Source: Miltoncostaea oceani
Lineage (GTDB): Bacteria > Actinomycetota > Thermoleophilia > Miltoncostaeales > Miltoncostaeaceae
Length of the DNA: 64,000 bases
Direction: 5' to 3'
Assembly: GCF_018141545.1 (NCBI RefSeq)
Contig: NZ_CP064356.1
Span: forward strand, 2,865,001 to 2,929,000
Part shown: positions 59,120 through 64,000 of the stretch, in pieces
Layout: the number at the start of each line of letters is the position of its first letter
Numbering within the stretch: position 1 is the stretch's first letter
The notes under the pieces: model-generated
The model's database searches: none
Seen by the model: the letters and a program-made list of their open reading frames with translations, nothing else
What the model was told of the DNA's origin: nothing
Position numbers and translations under genes: made by a program

Positions 59120-59683
59120 ATGTCCGACGAGATCGCCGACCGCAGGATCGCCTTCCTGGCGACCGACGGCGTGGAGCAGGTCGAGCTGGACGCGCCGTGG
59201 CGCGCCGTGACCGAGGCCGGCGGCACCGCCGTGCTGATCGCCCCCGACGCGGGCGAGATCCAGGCCTACAACCACCTCGACGCCGGTGACCGCCGCACGG
59301 CGGAGCTGGGGCTCGACGACGCCTGGGCCGAGGACTTCGACGGGCTCGTGCTGCCCGGCGGCGTCCACAACCCCGACACCCTCCGCGCCGACGAGCGGGC
59401 CACCCGCTTCGTCCGGGGCTTCTTCGAGCAGCACAAGCCGGTGGGCGTCATCTGCCACGGGCCGTGGACGCTGATCGACGCCGGCGTGGTCGAGGGGCGC
59501 ACCCTGACCTCCTGGCCGAGCCTCCGGACCGACCTCGTCAACGCGGGCGCGACCTGGGTCGACGAGGAGGTCCACGTCGACGCCGGACTCGTCTCGAGCC
59601 GCAACCCCGACGACCTCCCCGCCTTCTGCGACAAGATCGTGGAGGAGTTCGCCGAGGGCCCGCACGAGGGGCAGACCACCTAG
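59120..59683 (+). CDS. DJ-1/PfpI-family protein
   Basis: 187 residues. The nucleophile elbow is VICHGPW (Cys about 115) and the Glu in LDAPWRAVTEAGG region aligns with the second member; VLPGGVHNPD completes the triad. The family includes glyoxalase-type and stress proteins; the His after Cys is present. GAGGAGG is seven bases before ATG 59120. A strong hairpin follows. Confidence 0.92.
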   Translation: MSDEIADRRIAFLATDGVEQVELDAPWRAVTEAGGTAVLIAPDAGEIQAYNHLDAGDRRTAELGLDDAWAEDFDGLVLPGGVHNPDTLRADERATRFVRGFFEQHKPVGVICHGPWTLIDAGVVEGRTLTSWPSLRTDLVNAGATWVDEEVHVDAGLVSSRNPDDLPAFCDKIVEEFAEGPHEGQTT

Positions 59684-59693
59684 CGCGTGCCGG

Positions 59694-59717
59694 CCCCGGG
59701 CGCCGCGGCGCCCGGGG
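59694..59717. terminator. 10-bp hairpin after the PfpI gene
   Basis: CCCCGGGCGC (59694-59703) pairs with GCGCCCGGGG (59708-59717) across CGCG, between convergent stops. Confidence 0.7.
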
Positions 59718-59722
59718 CCCGG

Positions 59723-61384
59723 TCACCGCACGACGCTGAGGGAGCCACGCGCCTCGGCCATCGGGGGGCGCTCCAGGAGCGACACGTCGCGCGGGCGCAC
59801 CGTCCCGTCGGCGCCGGGCACGAGCATCCGCCCCGCCGCGAGCGCCGCGAAGGCGTCCTCCGGCAGCCCGCGCGACAACCCGGCGCACATCACCTCGAGG
59901 GCCATCGCCCCGAGGGCCCGCAGGGGCTGGTGCCGGTTCTGGCGCGTGCCGAGGTCCACCTGGGCCATCGCGTCGAGCCCGTGCGCCCGCCACACGTCGA
60001 TCAGCATCGACGTCTCCACGCCGTAGCCGACGGGAAACGGCAGGGTCTCGAGCACCGACCGCCGGCCGGCGGTCTCGCCCGCGAGGGGCTGCGCGAAGCA
60101 CCCGAGCTCGGGTGCGACGAGCGACAGCACCGGCCGGGCGACGAGCTCCGTGACGCGGCCGCCCTCGTCCGGCAGGAGGGTGTCGCCCGCGCGCATCGGG
60201 CGCGAGAACGTGCCCTTGACCAGCACCACGTCGGGCTCGTCGATCAGCGGCCCGAGGATCCCCGTGACGAACGTCGGGGTGAAGTCGGTGGTGTCGGCGT
60301 CGACGTAGGCGATGAGGTCGCCGCGGGCGACCGCCAGGGCACGCCACATGGCGTCCCCCTTGCCGCCGCACGGACCGAGGTGCGGCATGACCTCCGACTC
60401 CTGCACCACCCGCGCGCCGTGCGCGCGGGCGACGTCGGCGGTGCCGTCGGCCGAGTCGGCGTCGATCACCAGCACCTCGTCGACCAGGCCGACGCGGACG
60501 AGGGGCTCGATCGCGTCGATGATCCCGCCGATGGTCCCCGCCGTCTCGCGGCACGGGAGCACGACGGTGACGCTCTCCCGGCGTCGGCGCGCGAGGTCGG
60601 ACGGGTCGAACCGCGACCCCTCGTAGCACCGCCGGTCGCTCCACGCGTCGACCCGCAGGTCCGCGGAGAGCCCGTGGCGGACGCGGCCCTCCGTCCGTCC
60701 CGACGTCCGGACGCGGACGGCGCGGGAGCGGACGATCGGGATGCCCGCGGCCACGAGCGCGCCCTCCAGCGCCTGGTCCTCCAACGCGACCCGCTCCGGC
60801 ACCCCGCCGACCCGGCGGTGGGCGGCGACCGTCAGGCCGAGGGAGGCCCCGCTGAAGAACGGGTGGGCGGCGTCCGCCCCTCCGGCGGCGGCGCGGCGGT
60901 CGCGCAGCCGGGTGTCGCGGCGGCGCAGCGCCCCGGGCGCCAGCCCCTCCTCGTCGACCTCGATCAGGCCCCCGATCGCGTGCGCGCCGTCCGCGACGAG
61001 GTCGAGCTGGCGCCGCAGCCAGTCGGGGTCGACGACGGAGTCGGCGTCCGTCGAGGCGATCAGCCCGTCCTCCCGGCCGACGTGCTCCAGCCGCCGCGCC
61101 GCCTCGAGCATCCCGAGGCGCCGGGCCGGGCCCGCGCCGTGGGCGCCGGCCGGCAGGAGGTGGAGCCGCAGCCCGGGGAAGGCCGTCGCGGCGGCGGCGG
61201 CCCGGTCGGCGGTCGCGTCGGTGCAGGCGTCGAGGACGAGGATGACCTCGTACGCCTCGGGGGCGACGCCCCGCTGCGCGCCGAGGGCGGTCACGCACGC
61301 GCCGATGCGCTGCTCCTCGTCGTGCGCGGGCACCACCACGCACGCCGTCAGAGCCGGGTCCGGTGGCCGCGGGACGCCCGTCAC
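59723..61384 (-). CDS. Double glycosyltransferase: GT2 domain fused to GpgS-like domain
   Basis: 553 residues. Domain 1 (about 10-215) is a GT2 fold: CVVVPAHDEEQRIGACVTAL, IASTDADSVV (DxD). Domain 2 (about 240-553) resembles glucosyl-3-phosphoglycerate synthase: VVLPCRETAGTIGGIIDAI, DSADGTADVARAHGA, YVDADT, RQNRHQPL. GpgS makes the first intermediate of glucosylglycerate or mycobacterial methylglucose polysaccharide. A fusion of the two is unusual. GTG 61384 overlaps the methyltransferase stop. It ends a group with acyl-CoA dehydrogenase and deacetylase. Confidence 0.85.
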   Translation of the reverse strand: MTGVPRPPDPALTACVVVPAHDEEQRIGACVTALGAQRGVAPEAYEVILVLDACTDATADRAAAAATAFPGLRLHLLPAGAHGAGPARRLGMLEAARRLEHVGREDGLIASTDADSVVDPDWLRRQLDLVADGAHAIGGLIEVDEEGLAPGALRRRDTRLRDRRAAAGGADAAHPFFSGASLGLTVAAHRRVGGVPERVALEDQALEGALVAAGIPIVRSRAVRVRTSGRTEGRVRHGLSADLRVDAWSDRRCYEGSRFDPSDLARRRRESVTVVLPCRETAGTIGGIIDAIEPLVRVGLVDEVLVIDADSADGTADVARAHGARVVQESEVMPHLGPCGGKGDAMWRALAVARGDLIAYVDADTTDFTPTFVTGILGPLIDEPDVVLVKGTFSRPMRAGDTLLPDEGGRVTELVARPVLSLVAPELGCFAQPLAGETAGRRSVLETLPFPVGYGVETSMLIDVWRAHGLDAMAQVDLGTRQNRHQPLRALGAMALEVMCAGLSRGLPEDAFAALAAGRMLVPGADGTVRPRDVSLLERPPMAEARGSLSVVR

Positions 61385-61947
61385 GAGGGGCGGTCGAAGC
61401 GGTCGAGGCGGTACTCGGGCCACATCCCCGAGCGGCCGATCTCCAGGGCGCCGGGGGCGGACCGCAGCAGCGTGTGCACCTCGTCGCCCCCCTGGGGGTA
61501 GTGGCGCACCGGTCCGCGCCAGTGCACGGCCAGCAGCGACCCCCCCGGCGCGACCGTCGCCTTCAGGCGCTCCCAGAGCGACGCCAGGGCCGGCGGGTCC
61601 CAGTAGTAGAGGACCTCCGAGCAGACGATCAGGTCGAACGGCCCGTCGGGCATGTCCGCGGGGATGCTGCGCCGCTCGACGCGCACCCCCGGCGTCCCGG
61701 CGACCCGTGCCGCCGCGGCCTCGACGGCGCGCGGCGCGGCGTCGACGGCGAGCAGGTCGTCGCACCAGGGTGCGAGGCGCTCGGTCAGCACCCCGATGGA
61801 GCACCCGATCTCGAGCGCCCGGGCGAAGCGGCGCCCGTCGAGCGCGTCGATCGTGACGGCGTACTTGCGGCGTTCGTAGTCGCTCGTGGCGAGGTCCCAC
61901 GGGTCGGGGTCCGCCCGGTACAGCTCGTCGAAGTACTCGGCGCTCAT
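61381..61947 (-). CDS. NodS-like SAM-dependent methyltransferase
   Basis: 188 residues. The N-terminus EYFDELYRADPDPWDLATSDYERRKYAVTI (described as 4-33) is the NodS/methyltransferase form. Motif I is ALEIGCSIGVLTERLA (about 45-60), and motif IV DLIVCSEVLYYW follows. NodS methylates a sugar amine in lipochitooligosaccharides; here an N- or O-methyl on a sugar is plausible. ATG 61947; the stop overlaps the glycosyltransferase. Confidence 0.9.
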   Translation of the reverse strand: MSAEYFDELYRADPDPWDLATSDYERRKYAVTIDALDGRRFARALEIGCSIGVLTERLAPWCDDLLAVDAAPRAVEAAAARVAGTPGVRVERRSIPADMPDGPFDLIVCSEVLYYWDPPALASLWERLKATVAPGGSLLAVHWRGPVRHYPQGGDEVHTLLRSAPGALEIGRSGMWPEYRLDRFDRPS

Positions 61948-61955
61948 GCGCGACC

Positions 61956-63050
61956 TCACCTGCGGCGCTCCTCGATCAGGGCCCGCCCGGTGCGCGCCAG
62001 CATGGGCTCCAGGCGGTGCTGGAGCAGGAACAGGTCGAGGTCGCGGCGGCAGCGGTCCAGGTCCCCGCCCCCGGCCAGCGCACGCGACCCGGCGGCCCGC
62101 ACGCCCTCGTCGAGGATGACCCGGCACGCGTCGGCGACCGCCGTCCGCAGCGCCACCGACGCGGCGCGCAGGTCGCGGCGGGGGTCGCGGGCGGCGGCGG
62201 CCGCCCAGTCCATCCAGCGGTCGATCGTGCCGCGGGCCGCGGCGACGCGGCCGGCGGCGAGGCCGGCGAGGTCGTCGGGCTCCCCGCGGGCGGCGAGGGC
62301 GTCGAGGGCGGCGTCGTGGGCGCGGTCGGCGATGCCCGCCCACGACGCGGCCGTGCGGATCGCGTCGCGCGGGAACCACGGGTCGCGGACGATCTCGCCG
62401 GGGCCCCCGAGGACCGCGACGACCCGCGCCCGGTGGAAGACGACGCGGTGGCTCTCGGAGGAGCGCAGGCCGGACGCCCGGTACCAGCCCCGGTCGACCT
62501 CGACGTCCTCGGTGAGGTCGACGTACGCCAGCCGGGCGTCGCCGCGGTCGTCGCGGGCGACGACGAGGGCCCGGTCGACCCCGCCGGCGCCCGAGCAGAA
62601 CACCTTCACCCCGTCGATGCGGCCGTCGCCGGTGAGCCGGGCCGGGTCGCCCTCGCCGGGGGCGGGGTCCGCGCCCCACACGCCGATGCGGCGACGCCCC
62701 GCGCGCACCGCGTCCATCTCGGCGGCGGCGAGGTCGGGTGGGGCCAGGACCCCGACGCGCTCGACCCCGTTGAGGTGCCCGTCGACGATCCGGCCGACCG
62801 ATCCGTCGGCGCGGGCGACCCGCCGGGCGAGGTCCCACTCGGCGGCGTGGTCCGGCAGCCCGGCGCCGGCGGTCGCGACGGTCGCCGCCAGGGCGCCCGC
62901 CCGCTCCAGCAGGCCGATCGCGTCCTCGGGGAACGCCGGCGGGGCTGCGTCGCGCGCGGCCGCCCCCGCCGCCACCCGGGCGAGGGCCTCCTCCAGGTCG
63001 GGAACGGCGGGGGCGGCGGGGGCCGGCCCGGCCACGGCCCCGGTCGTCAC
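61956..63050 (-). CDS. Acyl-CoA dehydrogenase-family protein
   Basis: 364 residues. The N-terminal helical domain (to about 95) and the C-terminal helical bundle are acyl-CoA dehydrogenase-like; the middle FAD part (GVKVFCSGAGGVDRALVVA) is present. The catalytic Glu of true dehydrogenases is not obvious, so it may be an oxygenase or a hydroxylase-type relative. GTG 63050 overlaps the deacetylase stop as GTGA. It is next to a methyltransferase and glycosyltransferase in the same operon. Confidence 0.82.
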   Translation of the reverse strand: MTTGAVAGPAPAAPAVPDLEEALARVAAGAAARDAAPPAFPEDAIGLLERAGALAATVATAGAGLPDHAAEWDLARRVARADGSVGRIVDGHLNGVERVGVLAPPDLAAAEMDAVRAGRRRIGVWGADPAPGEGDPARLTGDGRIDGVKVFCSGAGGVDRALVVARDDRGDARLAYVDLTEDVEVDRGWYRASGLRSSESHRVVFHRARVVAVLGGPGEIVRDPWFPRDAIRTAASWAGIADRAHDAALDALAARGEPDDLAGLAAGRVAAARGTIDRWMDWAAAAARDPRRDLRAASVALRTAVADACRVILDEGVRAAGSRALAGGGDLDRCRRDLDLFLLQHRLEPMLARTGRALIEERRR

Positions 63051-63652
63051 GCGGTGCCAACGGGGGAGCCCATGACGTCGAGGGCCAGGCCCTGCACACG
63101 GGCCTCGCGCGCCAGCGGGGCGAGCAGGCGCAGCGTCTGCAGGCAGTCCGCGCGACGCGCGCCCGGGCCGAGGCCGTCGTGCATCAGCACGCTCCCGCCG
63201 GGCGCGAGGTCGTCGCGGATGGCGTCGAGCATCTCCTCGGCCGTGTCGCCCCTCCAGTCGTGCGTGTCGGCGGTCCAGCGGACGAGCGTCAGGTCGCGGG
63301 CGGCGGCGACGTCGGCGGTCCACTCCGCGGTGTCACCCCACGGCGTCCGCCACAGCCGGGGGGCGACACCGAGGCCGGCGAGCACGGCGAGCGCCCGGTC
63401 GGTCTCGTCCTCCACCACGTGCCGCGCCGAGCGGCTGTGGCGTTCGTGCGTCCAGCAGTGCAGGCCGATCTCGTGGCCTCCGTCGCCGATGTCCCGCACG
63501 ATGTCGGGCCGCGCCGCGGCGAGGGGGGCGATCACGAAGAACGTCGCCCGCGCGCCGAGGCGCGCGAGCTCGCGGAGGACGATCGGCGTCCACGCCGGGT
63601 CGGGACCGTCGTCGAACGTGAGCGCGAGCCCCCGGTCATGCGTCGCCGACGT
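63047..63652 (-). CDS. Polysaccharide deacetylase-like protein, ACG start inferred
   Basis: 201 residues from ACG 63652. The metal-binding motif TFDDGPDPAW is encoded before the first ATG/GTG (63535), so the start must lie earlier. ACG 63652 is five bases after GGAGGG (63658-63663), as in the gene at 9495. Later motifs are HCWTHERHS (His pair, HxxxH-like) and RTPWGDT. The family removes N-acetyl groups from chitin-like or peptidoglycan sugars. It overlaps the end of the HAD gene by 17 bases. Confidence 0.85.
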   Translation of the reverse strand, partial: TSATHDRGLALTFDDGPDPAWTPIVLRELARLGARATFFVIAPLAAARPDIVRDIGDGGHEIGLHCWTHERHSRSARHVVEDETDRALAVLAGLGVAPRLWRTPWGDTAEWTADVAAARDLTLVRWTADTHDWRGDTAEEMLDAIRDDLAPGGSVLMHDGLGPGARRADCLQTLRLLAPLAREARVQGLALDVMGSPVGTA

Positions 63653-64000
63653 GGCGTCCCTCCGCGCGGAAGGGCGGGTCGCCGAGGCGCTCCACCAGCT
63701 CGTCGAGGGAGTCGTACACCGCCGCGGCGCCCGCGGACACCAGCTCGCCGGCGCCCGTGCCGCCCGTGAGGAGGCCCACCGACGGCAGGCCCGCGCGGTT
63801 CGCCGACTCGCAGTCCCAGATCGAGTCGCCGATCATCACGGCCGGCCCGCCACCCGCCATCCCCAGGGCGACCTGCAGCAGGTCGGGCTCGGGCTTGGTG
63901 GCGTCCACGTCGCCGGAGGTGGTCCAGCCCGTGACGAGGTCGCGTCCGTCCACGAGGTCGAGGTAGCGCTCGGCGTCCTCCGCCGGCGCGGAGCTGGCGA
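63636..64000 (-). CDS. HAD-superfamily hydrolase, C-terminal part
   Basis: Truncated at the right edge; about 121 codons are seen. The HAD motifs III and IV are visible: KPEPDLLQVAL (Lys of motif III) and VMIGDSIWDCESANRAGL (motif IV, GDSxxD). The N-terminal DxDxT is beyond the window. Family members are phosphatases such as phosphoglycolate or sugar phosphate phosphatases. The stop TGA lies within the start region of the deacetylase gene. Confidence 0.85.
   Translation of the reverse strand, partial: ASSAPAEDAERYLDLVDGRDLVTGWTTSGDVDATKPEPDLLQVALGMAGGGPAVMIGDSIWDCESANRAGLPSVGLLTGGTGAGELVSAGAAAVYDSLDELVERLGDPPFRAEGRHVGDA

Overview
The window is very GC-rich DNA packed with genes on both strands. 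Start codons are mostly ATG and GTG, 4-base stop/start overlaps are common, and several genes carry a TAnnnT promoter box 6-12 bases before the start codon, as if transcribed without a leader. A principal sigma factor with actinobacterial-type regions, a paired ArsA/Get3 ATPase locus, a complete hopanoid operon and a PilT ATPase together suggest an actinomycete, probably of the class Thermoleophilia. That placement is inferred from gene content, not from a marker-gene comparison.

Layout. 1-11.8 kb: start of ftsH, hpt-tilS-redoxin (minus strand), a PAP2 phosphatase, a diguanylate cyclase, argF, a rhomboid protease, a FIST sensor protein, a zinc alcohol dehydrogenase, a polyprenyl diphosphate synthase with an apparent ACG start, and a Ser/Thr kinase. 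11.9-19.4 kb: a seven-gene hopanoid operon (hpnH-hpnG-hpnA-shc-hpnC-hpnD-hpnE) in which every junction overlaps by 4 bases. It holds the three enzymes that turn presqualene intermediates into squalene, the cyclase, and the side-chain enzymes. Its farnesyl diphosphate could come from the synthase at 9.5 kb. It is followed by a four-unit 23-bp tandem repeat. 19.6-29.2 kb: a PAP2 lipid enzyme, a bacterial PH protein, acs, mgsA, a cation efflux protein, an M29 aminopeptidase, a GAP-family membrane protein and tRNA-Leu. 29.2-43.6 kb: Ppx/GppA phosphatase, PhzF, two ArsA ATPases, a ThiO-like oxidase, acyl-CoA ligase, HxlR regulator, pilT, sigA, a MOSC protein and tRNA-fMet.

43.69-49.04 kb is a small genomic island. 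An 86-bp perfect direct repeat (3' part of tRNA-fMet plus its terminator) flanks about 5.2 kb holding an AbiEi/AbiEii-like toxin-antitoxin pair behind a palindromic operator, an intact IS3-family element with 25-bp inverted repeats and a 3-bp target duplication, a zinc-ribbon gene with a possible frameshift, and one unknown gene. No integrase is visible.

49.1-64 kb: aldo/keto reductase; a two-permease ABC exporter with its ATPase; a secreted beta-propeller-like protein; a minus-strand group of topoisomerase IB, ChaB and a small paralogous protein; ferritin-like protein, ferredoxin-reductase-like flavoprotein and DJ-1/PfpI protein. At the right edge is a minus-strand operon of HAD hydrolase, polysaccharide deacetylase, acyl-CoA dehydrogenase-like protein, NodS-like methyltransferase and a GT2-GpgS double glycosyltransferase, which looks like an uncharacterised glycolipid or saccharide pathway.

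A recurrent oddity is the absence of any ATG/GTG/TTG early enough to encode a required domain in five genes. Three have an ACG five bases after a purine-rich Shine-Dalgarno-like sequence, and two have a CTG in a CTGA overlap with the upstream stop.
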